NCBI GenBank assembly: GCA_023374025.1
Contig: SIJG01000024.1
Span: 319,602 to 383,601 of the forward strand
Direction of reading: 5' to 3'
DNA length: 64,000 bases
Source: Heterodera schachtii
Lineage: Eukaryota; Nematoda; Chromadorea; Rhabditida; Heteroderidae
Made by a program: the position numbers and the translations under genes. Numbering within the stretch: position 1 is the stretch's first letter; the number at the start of each line of letters is the position of its first letter. Below the pieces are notes generated by a model that saw only the letters and a list, made by a program, of their open reading frames with translations, had not been told where the DNA came from and ran no database searches. Shown one piece after another: positions 1-11,824 of this stretch.

Positions 1-296
1 AGAACACAACGCCAACGCCCCTCAGGGGAGAAAAATTGACTGACCCAAGCAAATACAAAAGCAATGAATGTTCAGTGGTGGGGCCACCATTAATCAGTCG
101 CCATAATAACAATTATAATAATAACCCCTAAAAGCCTCCCTAATTAACCCCAAAACCTAATTATGGTCCTCAAATGCCTTCCGCTCGAACTTTTGTTCGA
201 AATAGCGCCCTTTGTGCCCGCCAAATACGCTGCTGCTCCGAATGTGCTCTCGTCCTCCAAACTGCTTGAAACTCTTTGCTTCCACGTGTCATGAAA
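1..296 (+). repeat. Left copy of a 0.3-kb duplication (F-box-like gene 5' end)
   Basis: These bases are closely similar to 56288-56579, including the non-coding leader with its CGCCAACGCCCCTC block and the first exon of a small F-box-like gene. Similarity stops abruptly near 296; on the left it may continue outside the window. The copies differ by scattered substitutions and small indels, so this is not a recent exact duplicate. Confidence 0.8.
163..294 (+). pseudogene. Truncated F-box-like protein fragment
   Basis: The ATG at 163 opens a 43-codon frame with the segment LPLELLFEIAPFVPAKYAAA, which has the look of the first helix of an F-box (LPxELxxxIxxFxP). F-box proteins bind Skp1 in SCF ubiquitin ligases. 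Compared with the copy at 56445, one T is missing in the run ctcttt(t)gc near 277. The frame therefore shifts after LLETL and ends at TGA 292-294, and the matching downstream donor is lost. I read it as a dead gene fragment. The F-box call rests on this short segment only. Confidence 0.5.
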
Positions 297-1097
297 TTAA
301 AAATTCCAATTTTTTAAGGCTGCAAAACCTAAAAAAAGAAAATTAAATTTTTAAATGATTATTTTTAAAGAAAAAATTGGGGAAAAAATTATAGTAAATT
401 TTTAAAGATTTAAGCAAATAATTTTTATATTTACATATATAAAAATACGTTGATTGATATTTTTTCTTAAAATCTAAATTTTTCATAAAATTTAAAATGT
501 TCATAAATTCTTTAAATATTTTTCAGTTTTTCACGAATTCTTTTAAGGGTTTGTGGGGCGTATGACAGTTTTATGAAAGGCATTCGTCAAAATGTATGCA
601 TTCGTTCATCAAAGGATGCCGACATAATTTAACCCGTAAATCCCTTTCATAATGTGAAAAATCCAAATCATTTAGCCTAATTAACATATTTAGGAAAATT
701 TAAAATATTTAATTCGCTTTCGCTCTTCTGAGTGGATTCATCTGTCACATCGATGTTATGCTTTAAGCCAAATCAGAAATCGGCTTTATAAAGAAGACAA
801 ATTTTAATTTTAATTCATTTTTATTTTATAATTGAAAAAAAGTTACAAAATATTTATTACCGTATCTCCCATACCGTACCCGGTGATGTTCTCAATTTCG
901 TCGTAATTTCAGATTTTTTTCTCTCTTTTTCTCAAATGATAAAAAATTCTTATGAAAAACATTAAGATTTCTTATGAAATGTTTTATGTTTCGATTAAAA
1001 ATAAAATATTTTTCATTTAATTAAATTATTTATTCTTTTTTTTAAATTTAAATATTTTAGTTTATAATTTTCTTTCATTCGATTTGCTAATATTCCA
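297..1097. other. AT-rich intergenic stretch
   Basis: No open frame, RNA gene or repeat array is recognised. It is mostly A/T homopolymer-rich sequence. It probably contains the upstream region of the gene starting at 1098. Confidence 0.5.
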
Positions 1098-3181
1098 ATG
1101 GAAAAACAGCAGCAGCCAAAAAGTGACAAGCAGCAGAAAAATGATCAGCCAAAAGATGATCAGAAGCTGAAAAATGATCAACCAAAAGATGATCAGAAGC
1201 TGAAAAAAGTTGCTGTTGTGGCGCCGCAAGTCGCGCGAAAGGGAAACGGTGGGAATTTTTGTAATTACAGTACGAACATTCTTTCTGCTAATTACAGTAT
1301 CATTAATATTGTTGGCAGTCTTAAGACAAATTTATCTACAGAGAAACACAGATTTTTATTGACTAAAATTTTCAAATATAACATATTCAAACAATTAATT
1401 TTAAGTGAGAAAATTTTTATTGATGAGAAATTGCCCAAATATTATTTAATTTAAGAAAATAAATTTTGTATTTTTGAGATTGTGAAAATAATAATTCAAT
1501 GAGAATGAATTACAATAAAAGCCAATTTTGAAAATGCAAAAATTTTGCGTTCTTAACAAATTAACTCTTTATAAGTGTTTTTTTGTTGAAGTTTTTGGCA
1601 TTTCGAGCTAAAAATATAATTTACTTGATTTTTTGGCAGAAATATGTTCACCAAAACAATGGAAATACATATAAATCCGGGCTCTTTTAATTAAATTGCC
1701 AAAAAGGGGGGGGGGAACGTTTAATACTTTTAAAAATAAGAAAAATGTTTTGAATAAAGTTCATTATTTTCAGGAAATGAAACAAATTATAGAAATAAAT
1801 ATTATTTTTTGAACTTTTCTAATAAAATTTTACATTTTCTTGTAAAGAGTTTTTAAAGGAAAGTTTAATTTTTGTAAATTTTTGAATTATCAATTTTTCT
1901 CCAAATTGAAAAAAAAATTTAAATTGGAGCAATTTGAAAATGTTTCCCCTCGGACAATTCCTAATTTTATATAATGCTAATTAATTAATGAATGAATTGA
2001 ATAACATTTTAGTATATTTAAATGGAAAGAGATTTGAATATTCAAAGCACCCACAGTAGTTTTTGTTGTTTTTTTGATGTCACTTTTTGTCTTTTTCAAC
2101 TGACCCCTCTCTCCCTTCCCTCCCTCTCTCATTAGTGCCCCCCAATTGATCCCTCATTAGACCCCCTCCCGTCCCCCCCCCCAAAGTTTAAACACACCAC
2201 AGTCCATCTATTACATATGCACCAACAATGCACCAAAAGATAATCCGCATCTGAATTCATGACATGAGGAACAAAAAACAAATTAACAAATTAATTGGGC
2301 GGACCGCCCTCACTTTTTGACTCACCACTCATTTGGTAAATCAAACGCATATCATTTTAATGAACACTTAAAATAAGAAATAAATTGGGGGGCGGGAGAG
2401 ATTTAAATTATGTAATAAAGACAATTTATCATATGGAATTTTCTATTTAATGGATTATTGTCATTTGCCAGTTCATAAATGACCTTTTGCCCTCCCCAAT
2501 TTTTCTCCCAACACAAAATAACTTTTTACCTTCTTTACATAAATTTTCATTTTCTCAAATTGTTTTAATTTAAATGTAAAATTGTTTTTAAACTTTAGCC
2601 AGTCCTTCTCACTCCGCTTTAGTCACTATGCAATCAGCGCAAAATGATCAAATGGAAGTCGAGGAATCGTCCGTTCGCACCACCACCACCACCATCACAA
2701 CCACCGCGGGTAAAGATGGCAATTTCAAATTAATTTGCTAATTTGTGACTGCCAGCAAAAAACCGACAGATAAGGCACAAAATATAAATGGGATAGAAAA
2801 ATTCTTGATTTTATTTTCGGATACGTTTTGGACTAACTTAATCGGGCGCGATAATCTCGGCTCTCGAGTCACGAAAGCCCAGCAATCTTTTGTTTGCTCT
2901 CGGCACTGTCTTTAGGCTACTTTGACATTGTTAAGTCTGATTCTATAAAAAACCACCATATTTATTCAATTGTTTTTTGTTGTTTATATTAATTGCATTT
3001 TGCTTTAGAATTCGAGTCCGTGCAAGAAATTGCGAATGTGGTACAACAGCAAAACAAAATGGTTGCCGACATGGTGAAAATGGTTCCGAATTTGACGGAT
3101 GATCAGACCAAAATGTTGGTGCACATTTTGGAAAACCAAGCCAATTTTTTCATTTTGGCAATGAAGGTGAACAAATGCTGA
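1098..3181 (+). CDS. Small low-complexity protein, three exons, function unknown
   Basis: Proposed exons are 1098-1242, 2599-2709 and 3009-3181, and the phases join (1, then 1). The product is about 143 residues. Residues 1-45 are charged and contain an exact duplicated block (KNDQPKDDQKL twice in a row). A Thr run follows (six Thr, then Ile, then three Thr). The C-terminal part, with EIANVVQQQNKMVADMVKMV and a following helix rich in Leu and His, could form amphipathic helices or a coiled coil. No signal peptide or membrane segment is seen. An AATAAA near 3296 could be its polyadenylation signal. I do not recognise the family. The exon joins are supported by GT/AG sites and phase only, and the last exon might continue through a GT at about 3166. 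Confidence 0.5.
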
Positions 3182-3299
3182 AAAAGATGAAGCAAAGGGT
3201 GGGGGGAGGGGGAACGGGGTGGGAATCCCCGTTACTATCCCAAAATTCCCCGTTTTTCCATCCCCCGCACCCCACCCACGCCTGGGGGCATATATAAAT

Positions 3300-4310
3300 A
3301 AAACACCCCCGGGCTTAACTTGACCAAAAATTGGCAATTTCATCTGATAACTTTTTTGTTCATATCATCTGATTGGTCACAGCCTTTTTTTGAAAATTGG
3401 TCAAATTATTTTTATAATAGCCGACACTCAGAGCTACTGGTTAATTGCTTTTAATTAATTTGGATGTGTTGTAATTTGTGTCATTTTTCAGTTATGTTTC
3501 AATACGAAAGAAAAGTAAGGAGTTGGACAGGGCCGTCAAAAATCGCTGATAATTATTTTGGCCAGCCATTTTTCATGTTCTGTGGCCATAAAACGTTCTT
3601 TGTTTTAATGAGTGTTATCGTCTAACCTCACATAATCATTTAATTAATTATTCGTATGCTTTGTTTATTCGCTATCATTTTTAAGCCTTTTAACAATCTC
3701 TTCTAAATCTAATTCAATATGTAATAATAATCACTTTTTTCAATTTTCACTTTTTGGATAAATTAATCTGCTCTTTTTGTTTTGAATTAAATGCCCGGGG
3801 AAGGGCACTATGCTCATTTGGCATTGCCAAGTGAGCATAAAACTTAACATTTTATCTTTTTTGGGGGCTTTTATTCGGGGGGCGGAAGTTTGGGCACCAA
3901 ATTAAGGATTTAAAAAATAAAAATATTTTTATTTGTCTTCCATAGTAAATTTAATCAAATTAGGAATAAAAGTTTTTAACGAATATTCATTCGATTAAGC
4001 ATGCTTATTTTGCTAAACTCATTACCATTCATTTTATATCAATGCCATACTTATGTATTATTTATAATTTATAACATTACAAGGCTCGGTCTGTTCAAGA
4101 CTTAAAATTTTATGGGTTTAAAGAAAATTAGACGGATTCTTGATATTTTTGGGCCCAACTAAGCCTGGTATTCAGGTCTAAGCCCAAACAGAAACTGTAC
4201 ACTCTAACAATACGTTTAAACAACCGCAAGAATTGACTAAATAATAAAATTGCCAGTTTCTCTAGATAAATTTTTTATTTTTCAAGAACATATAATTTTT
4301 GAGGTTCCCG
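3300..4310. other. AT-rich intergenic stretch
   Basis: Nothing coding is recognised between the end of the small gene and the inverted-repeat element. Confidence 0.5.
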
Positions 4311-4979
4311 GTGATTTCGTCAGTGAGTGATTTCGTCAGTGAAAATTAATTCAGAAAAAAGAACACCTCGCAAAAAATTACAAAAAATTCAAAAAGCCGA
4401 AAGATGAAGCTGGCTAGTAAATATCCTAACGGGTTGCAATTTGCAAAATCCGCTACAACTATTCTCAAATTGTTGTCCTGTCTAACCCATTTTTAAACGC
4501 AGCCTCCATACGTGATCGGCTGACGCAACACAATCTCTGGTTATAGACGAAAACTGACAAAGACTATCAACAAACTCAAAATGCTTAATAAGAAATAGAG
4601 GTGGAACGCGGACAGAAAAAGTCGCGGTCGCGCACCAACACTGTTAAGAAATTTAAAGCGAAATTTCGAGGTTAATGTAGAATTATAATGGCTGACGACC
4701 ATCTAGAATGAACATTTAGGAGATAAAAGTAGCAGACGAGGCACAAATACAAATTATTTTGCTTATATGTAAGTGACCGGCCGAAAATAGGTTGACAATT
4801 GAGCAAATAATTTTTATTTTTGAATTTACATATTTATTAATATATTTTGAACGAATTTAATTTATGAATTATTAAAAAATTTTTGTAAATAAAATTATTA
4901 TTATTACTGCGAAACCCGTACTGACGAATTCACTTCTGACGAAATCACTCACTGACGAAATCACTTCTGACGAAATCAC
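4311..4979. mobile_element. Short DNA element with terminal inverted repeats (MITE-like)
   Basis: The left end starts with GTGATTTCGTCAGTGAGTGA and the right end (4921-4979) holds its reverse complement, with the 11-bp word TGACGAAATCA repeated several times. The ends enclose about 600 bp. The interior has no intact frame. One stretch near 4600-4670 could read as a basic segment like that of a Tc1-type transposase, but this is weak. No clear target-site duplication is visible. It is most simply a decayed non-autonomous DNA transposon. Confidence 0.55.
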
Positions 4980-6652
4980 ATGTTACCATTTTTGAGCACA
5001 GGGATTGTTAAAATTTACTAAATTTTAAGATTTATATAACATTTATATATTTATTTTGTTTTACTTTTTGAAATCCCTCCCTCTGGTGCCTAAAAATCAT
5101 TATTGATATATTTAAAAATTAGAAATTAAAACATTTTGTCCATTTTTCAAAAAATGCAATGCTTAACAATGGCACCAAAAGTGCCGCCACCGTCGCCGAC
5201 GGCACTCCTTTTATCAAACATAAGAAATTGCCGCAAAGTTCTCATTGTCCATTTCTTTGTTGAGACCAAAAATAAATAACAAAATCCAATGCCAAAGTAT
5301 AAATACATTTCCATTTTTCGATTTTTATATCGCTCCAAAATTTCGTCGAATTTTCACAAATTTACGTGATCAACGGGGGGGGGGGGGGGGAGAAGCAAAT
5401 GTGACCCCGTTTTGGGTGTGCGCGTGCTGCTGTTTAAATACGATTCACTCATTCTTTTACCCGCCCGCCGGTGACACTCCGCGCCGTCCGTCCGTCCGAT
5501 CGGTGTGCCGGCGATGGCGCAAAGTCCGCCGCCGTTTCGATGACCCAAAATTTCGTCGACGACCACCGACCGACGGCGGAAGGAAGGAATTTGTGTGCAC
5601 ACAACGCCAAAATTGGTGACAATTGACGGCGGACGGATCGGACAACCGAAAACAATTTTCGGTGCTCACATTTTTGCGCTGTGTTTCGGCGGAATTTTTG
5701 GCGAATTTTAATTTTGTTTAATGCATAATTTTTATTATTTTATATTTTAAAATGACATAATTTAATGCTCATTCATTTACATATTTAATATTATTAAACA
5801 TTAATTTTATGGATTTCATTAAAAATTTGGTTAATCGAAAAAAATCAATTAAATCAAAGTTTAATGTCCAAATTTAGATAAAAAATATTGATAGATTAAA
5901 GAAAAAACCATAGGTCCAAATTTGATGGACATTTATTAAAGTTAATCAAAATTATTATTTTTTTATTTTTTAAATTGTTTGGAGCATTTATTTTATTTTT
6001 AGAATTTAATTAAAACCCTAAAAATAATTAAATAATACGAACTTTTCAAAAATCGAAGTTTGTAAATCACAAATGCCAAAAAACAAATAAAATCCACGAA
6101 ATTGAAAAAAGCATCCACATTCTCCAGGATCAGTGAAGTGATCACTCTAATGCTCCTAAATTTATTTGTCTCCATTTCCGGATTTCCAAAATTGGAACCG
6201 AAATTGTCTCCTCACAAATCCTCTAGAAAATATTTATTTTTGGCAGAAAATTGTTCAAAATAATCGTCATTTTGTACTGCAATTTAAAATCCTGAAAACC
6301 TCTCAAAAATAGGAGTGCTTATTTTCTTAAGAAATTCGAAAATCACGCAAATAAATAAGTAAAAACAGGCACAAACAGTACTAAATTGGTTTTTAGGTAT
6401 CGAACCCAAAAATTAGGCATTTTTAGGAGTTTATTTATATGTGACGTCTTTCTAACTCAAAAATTGAGCAAAGAAAATGCTATCTGCTAATTAAAATCAA
6501 ATGAAATAATATAAATCCGAGTCCATCCATCATTTTGCGTGCGCTTTTATTACGGCATTTTTAAAATATTTAATAATATTTTAATAAAATTTTTTATCAC
6601 ATTAAATTGTTTCATTTTTCTTTATTAAATTGAGAAATAAATAAACAAATAA
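4980..6652. other. Intergenic region with a GC-rich island
   Basis: It is AT-rich except for 5150-5690, which is GC-rich and includes a run of 16 G at 5375-5390. Several frames are open on both strands across that island, but none shows a recognisable domain or consistent splice sites, so no gene is called. The stretch 5700-6652 is AT-rich and precedes the secreted-protein gene. Confidence 0.4.
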
Positions 6653-8685
6653 ATGCCTTTCCAATTTTCACTAATTATCGCAATTTTTGCGCTTTGCGCC
6701 GCCCCTTTCACTTTGGGCCAACTTCAAAACGCAGTGAAAGGCAAAAAGTGCGCGAAAGATCAGGTGAAGTGAAAAAGAGGCCGAAATTTTATTTTGAAAA
6801 TCCAAAATAAATCTTTTAATTCCCAACAATTATTTGAAGGTGGTCAACAAATTGACGGTGTACGAGGACGGCGCCATTGAGGCCGAGTGCGGCCCGTTGC
6901 CGTGCGGTTCAACCGCTTCGACATGCTCGGAAGTGAAATTTGCAAATTTTTAATATCAAAATTTAATTTTTAAATTAAAATTTAATTCATTAATTAGGAC
7001 TTGAGCACGTGCAAAGCGCCGTCGGAAGTGTTCAGCGGAATGAAATGGGCACAGAATGGGCAAAGGCAAATTAATAATAATAAATAATTTAATTGAGCAG
7101 TGTTACCAAGTGTTTCTTATTTTTAAGATTGGTCCTTATTTGGAGGGGTCGAAGAATCTTTGAAATAATTTGGTTTCTCTCAAAACGTTTTTCAATTTTT
7201 AAAAATACTTTGAATAATATTAATTTTTGAAACTTATAATTATATTTTATTGTTAGAGGTAAAAGTTTATTTTTGTGTTTATCGGCCTAACAAAGGTTTT
7301 TTTTTATGAAAAACCTTAATTTTTGTGTTTGATTTTTAATTTAGCCTCATTCGTCCTTATTTAAAGAAAAAACTTGGCAGCAGTGATATAAATTAAAAAT
7401 AAAATTGATAAATCCGTTTAACAATTGATAAAAAAATAAAATAAAAATCATAAATGCTAAAAGGTATAAAATTTTCATTTTCATTTTTAAAAATTAAATA
7501 AAAATTAAATTTGTAATTTATTTATTTGTTTTTTGTTCAGTTTGTTGCTCCGATGCTGTTCAATGCGTGCCTCCAATAAGCTGTACATCGGCACTGACCT
7601 TGTCACATTGGTAAAATAAAAAATGAATTTTGATTTCTGATTTTTTCAAAATTTATTTTTTCGAAGGGTTAAAAGATGTCTAAATTTAATTTTTAAATAT
7701 TTTTGCAAGGGTTCCTATTACACGGGAGGCATTGTGCCGGAACAGGATTTGACCACGCCAGGCAAAGGCGCGGTGGAATACGATTTTGTGGCAAATGCGC
7801 GCACTGAGCAGTAAACAAATGAAATATTTAATAAAAATATGAAAATAAATTATTTAAAATTATTTAATAAAACTAAAATTAAATTAAATGATCAAAAAAA
7901 TGATTTTATTTATCTGAATTAAATTTAATTACGCATATTTAATGTGAATGGCTTTTTGGATAATTTATTTATTTCAGGGGCGGTGTCCGCATTTGGGTGT
8001 ACCGCGCGGTGTGTGGCGGCGGTCCCAAAAAGGGCACAGCGCCAAACGCGGCGCAACTGCCCGAGGCCGGCGAGTCAAACGACGGACAGCCCCAACAGTA
8101 AACAAAATTTCCGCAACATTTTGCATTTACAGCAAAAATCCGACCCAACTTTTCTCACACGCACAATAATTTCGCATTGTTGGCATTCTTCGAAAGACTC
8201 GTGCTTAGTTTGACCTTCAAAAACCCTCCAAATTATGCGTTTTCTCGAGAAGAAATTGCAATAATTTTTCCTAAAAGCGTTCTATTAAGCAAATACAAAT
8301 AAGCATTTGATTCAAAGAGTACTAAATTTTTGCCCAAAAAGTTCAAAAAATCCTTAAAAAGAATTTATAATAAATTTATTTGGTTGAGTGAAAAGTTATA
8401 ATGATTTTTGTCGGCAAAAAAACAAACAAAAATGGTGGCGGAATTCAAGGACAGGCCACACAAAACGAATTTAATTATTTAATATAAACTATTTATAGCA
8501 AATTTTCTGACGCCCCCGTCGCCCAAAATGGCGACGATGAGCCGCAACAGTCGCCGGCTGACCCGGAACAAGCGGACGGCGAGTCGGAGCAGGCGCAGCA
8601 GCACAACCCGCTGCAGTACCGGCCGCGAACTCATCGCCGACGCATTCGAATGGCGGCGATGGCCGGCGCCGGGGGCAATGAATGA
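6653..8685 (+). CDS. Secreted Wart-domain-like (hedgehog-related) protein
   Basis: Seven exons join in phase: 6653-6763, 6840-6932, 6998-7059, 7541-7610, 7710-7810, 7978-8097 and 8499-8685. The product is about 208 residues. Residues 1-22 form a signal peptide (MPFQFSLIIAIFALCAAPFT, then LGQ). The mature part is rich in paired cysteines and carries PSEVFSGMKW, LLLRCCSM, GSYYTGGIVP and YDFVANAR in order, ending VYRAVC. That order resembles the Wart domain of nematode Warthog proteins, extracellular relatives of hedgehog. The C-terminus is a Gln/Pro-rich and then Arg-rich tail without a Hint (autoprocessing) domain. Intron 3 (7060-7540) uses a GC donor (GG|GCAAAG); only this choice keeps GMKWAQNG-LLLRCC in frame. 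Secretion is well supported; the Wart assignment is recalled from memory and moderate. Confidence 0.7.
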
Positions 8686-9557
8686 AACGCTAATGAACCG
8701 ACAGATTAATTACAGATTAATTGACTAATTAACAAAAGCAGATGGGGTAGGGACCCGAGTGTATGAGCTCCTAATATTTTTCTTTTTGAGTGAAAATTCA
8801 AAAAATGCAATGCCATTTTTGAATTTGATATTATTTAAAAAAAAATTATATTTTTTGAATATTTTAATGACATCGGGCACCCATTAGCTTAACATTTTAA
8901 ATATTTTTATTAAATATATGAGTGCAATAATTTCAACTAATTAATTAGTGATTTTATTGCTTCGCCCATATTTTTTTGATTTGTTTTTGAAATATTTAAA
9001 GAAAATAAAAATTATTAATCTCATCAAATTATGAATGGTCACTGATTTTTGCATAATTTAACAGAAAATTATTACAATTTGAATTTTGCAATTCACAAAT
9101 AATTAACAAATAATTTTAAATTGTTTTCAATTACATTTTATTATTTTTTTACTAATCATAATTAGAAATTGGTTAAATTAACAAATTCTGCTTATGAATC
9201 TATTTTTAACATCATCATTGTTTCTATCATTTGACCAAATGAGAAAATTGTAGCACATTTAGCTAAAATTATTATTTATTTTATTATTTTTCATTTACAA
9301 TAATTCCATTAAATTATTAATTGGTTTGAATAATTTTATCGAAATTTTTTTTTAATTTTTTAAAGAAAAATATCAAAAATAATATTCCTTTATATACATT
9401 ATTTTAATTTAAATATCCGAATAATTTTTATAACCCGATTTTAAATGCAAATTAACATTTTCAATTTTAAAATTAATTAATTGCTTTAATTTGGTTTTAA
9501 TTACCCCTTTTAATTAATTGCTCAATATTTTGAGTTGTTTTAATTACCTCATCTCTC
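8686..9557. other. AT-rich spacer between convergent genes
   Basis: No gene or repeat is recognised. It separates the 3' ends of the plus-strand secreted gene and the minus-strand cysteine-rich gene and should contain both 3' UTRs. Confidence 0.5.
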
Positions 9558-10810
9558 TCATTCTCCTTCTCTGCTAATGGTCACTGCTTTCTGCTGCTGC
9601 TTCAACTCCCCGCGCAGCTTCGTCCGGCTCTCCAGCGACGGGTAGCAGCAGCCGGTGAGCCCCGCGCCGTTCTTCCGCGCGTAGTCCCACTCGCAGCCGT
9701 ACTGCTTGAACCAATAGGTGAAGCGTGCCTTGTGGCACTCCTTCAGCTCTTTGACGTGCCCACACTGCTTGACCAGATCGTCCAGAATGCACTGCTTGCG
9801 GCTCTCTTCGCAGGCTGAAAATAGTTACAATGATGCTATGTCATTATTTAAAAAACCATCAAAACTTTTTTTGCTTATAAATTTGCTCGAAAGCAACCAA
9901 ATTTTTAATTCTTGACATCATTTGATAGCCTTAATTGTTCTCCATTTTCTTTGCAAAATTTCAAAAAAATTTGTTAACTTTCAAAAATGTTATGGCAAAA
10001 AATGTTCAAAAAACAATGGTTTTTGAGTTCCTCTAGTCATGATTTTTTAGAAACTTAATGAAATTTTTTGAAATTTTGGAGTCTGATAAAGAAAATTTAG
10101 GGCTATTAAATGATATCAAGAATTAAAAATTTGGTTGATTTTGAGCAAAATTATAAATAATTTTTCATCAAAAATTTTCACATTGATGGTTTTTTAAATA
10201 ACGACTCCGCCTCAGCAAAAGGAGAGGGTTCGAAGAACAAATTTTTCAAATTCTAAATTTTTAGGGCTACAAAATCCAGTTTTTCAAATTTTTCAACCGA
10301 CACCTTGTTATAAAACTGGAAATTTTACATTTTTTGTCTATGATTTATTAGACTAAAATAAAATTAATAAAAATTTTTAGTTTTTGAATTCGTCTGATTG
10401 GATATGGCCCCAATTTTTCACATATCCAACCAAACCAAGCACATCACATATTCTTTTGTCCTTAATGGCTTGAAATGTTGCTTTATCATGTGCCTGATGA
10501 GAGTTCCCACAATTCATTTTTTGGCCTTTTTGGCAATTTTAAATTTAAAATTTTGAAGCAAAAGAAAGAGCAGCAACACTTACATATATAACAAATTAAA
10601 AAGTAAAACGATCTTCCCAAAAAATATTTATGTTTAAATAAATAATTAAGAAATGACTCAATTTTTATTTTTAAATAATTTAATTATTATTTTCAAACAT
10701 TTGAACAGTCCGACCACACATCCTTGGGCAAATGCTGGTGAGCAACCGTATTGGCAGCACAAAATCACACAAAACATTAAACAGACGGACAGAAATGAAA
10801 AAGTTGACAT
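9558..10810 (-). CDS. Small secreted cysteine-rich protein, two exons
   Basis: On the minus strand exon 1 runs 10810-10699 and exon 2 runs 9814-9558 (stop TGA 9560-9558). The phases agree (1 then 2). The product is about 122 residues. Exon 1 encodes a strong signal peptide, starting MSTFSFLSVCLMFCVILCC with likely cleavage after SPAFAQ. The mature protein has about eight cysteines (GCVVGLFK, CEESRKQC, KQCGH, KECHK, YGCEW, TGCCYP), spaced like a disulfide-bonded extracellular fold, followed by a Lys/Gln-rich tail. No family is recognised. Small secreted cysteine-rich proteins of parasitic nematodes include effectors, but nothing here proves that role. The 0.9-kb intron could hide an extra exon. 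Confidence 0.6.
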
Positions 10811-11324
10811 CGCTTTAAAATAAAAAATAATAATTTTTTATTTTTTTTAAATTAAAAAGATATTTTTTGTAAGGAAGTTGGAATGAGACAGTCCGTCATC
10901 ATTACCTGAATATTAATGCATATAGAATGTGCCACGTAATCCATCGATTTGACATTAGGTAATGGCATTTGTATTAATTTTTTCCATAAATCGTTTAAAA
11001 AATGAACAATACAATTGAAATAATAATACTAATTTTGCAAAATTATTTTCTGCAAAATTTGGAAAAATAATAAAATTTTATAAAAATGCAAAAGCAAAAG
11101 ACTTATTTTTAAATTTAAATGAAATAAAATAAATGAAATATTGAATTTTTATCAAAATTAAAACTCGTAATAAACTTAAGAAATACTAAAAAAATATTGT
11201 GAAATAAATATTGAATAATTTAAAAATTTTGGTTAGTGTCAAAATAAATCTGTTTTTATGCCATTAAAATTTCGTAAAATGCCAGAAAAAGATTCACTAA
11301 TTTTCGTAAATGTCTCGTCACTTA
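10811..11324. other. Upstream region of the minus-strand secreted gene
   Basis: AT-rich, no open frame. It contains one TGGCAT (ATGCCA on the minus strand) near 10963. ATGCCA is the motif described upstream of dorsal-gland effector genes in Globodera, but it is common throughout this window, so one copy means little. Confidence 0.3.
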
Positions 11325-11824
11325 ATCATTGAGTGCCGCCATAAATAAAATATTTTCCCCAAAATATTATTGCCCTGCGGCGTCGTGCCGTCGTTGCCCT
11401 CCTCCGCTGGCCTCGGCACAGAAAATGTGTCACAATTTGTGCCACAAATTCCCTCCACAAATTTGTCACATCGTCCGCCCTCCCGGGCCGTCCAACAAAA
11501 TGAAACGACGGCCCGGCACAGTTAAACTTCTCCACCCCCCACCCCCCGCCTTCTGCCACCCGCCGCGACGGCACACCGCCGCAGGGCCGTGCCAATAGTT
11601 TTTGGGGTGATGCGCCGGAGGCAATAAATACGTCGGTCGCTCGTCGTACGTTTCCCCCCCCCCCTCCGGAGGGTCTTAGAGACTCAATTTTTGTGCCAAT
11701 GCCGGCGGCGCTGTGCCAAAAAAATTCACTGAATTTTTCAAAGTGCGGCACTTCTCCCACCCTCTCATTATTGCTGCTCGTTTAAAACCAATTAAACAGA
11801 GAGAACAACGGAGTAAAAAGAGCA
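11325..11824 (+). promoter_or_regulatory. GC-rich island, possible promoter and 5' non-coding exon of the PDZ gene
   Basis: It is GC-rich and contains a run of 11 C (11654-11664). Frames are open on both strands but carry no recognisable domain. It ends with a good donor, AGCAG|GTATGA (exon end 11824), and the next plus-strand acceptor before the proposed start codon is AAAAG at 13683-13687. This would make a 5' untranslated exon. The proposal is positional only. Confidence 0.25.

Noticed and set aside
10900..10970. Single ATGCCA as an effector-promoter motif
   Set aside because: The hexamer is frequent throughout the window, so one occurrence upstream of the secreted gene is not evidence.
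11326..11760. 144-codon minus-strand open frame
   Set aside because: It lies in a GC-rich island open on both strands, with a poly-G glycine run, no domain and no splice context.
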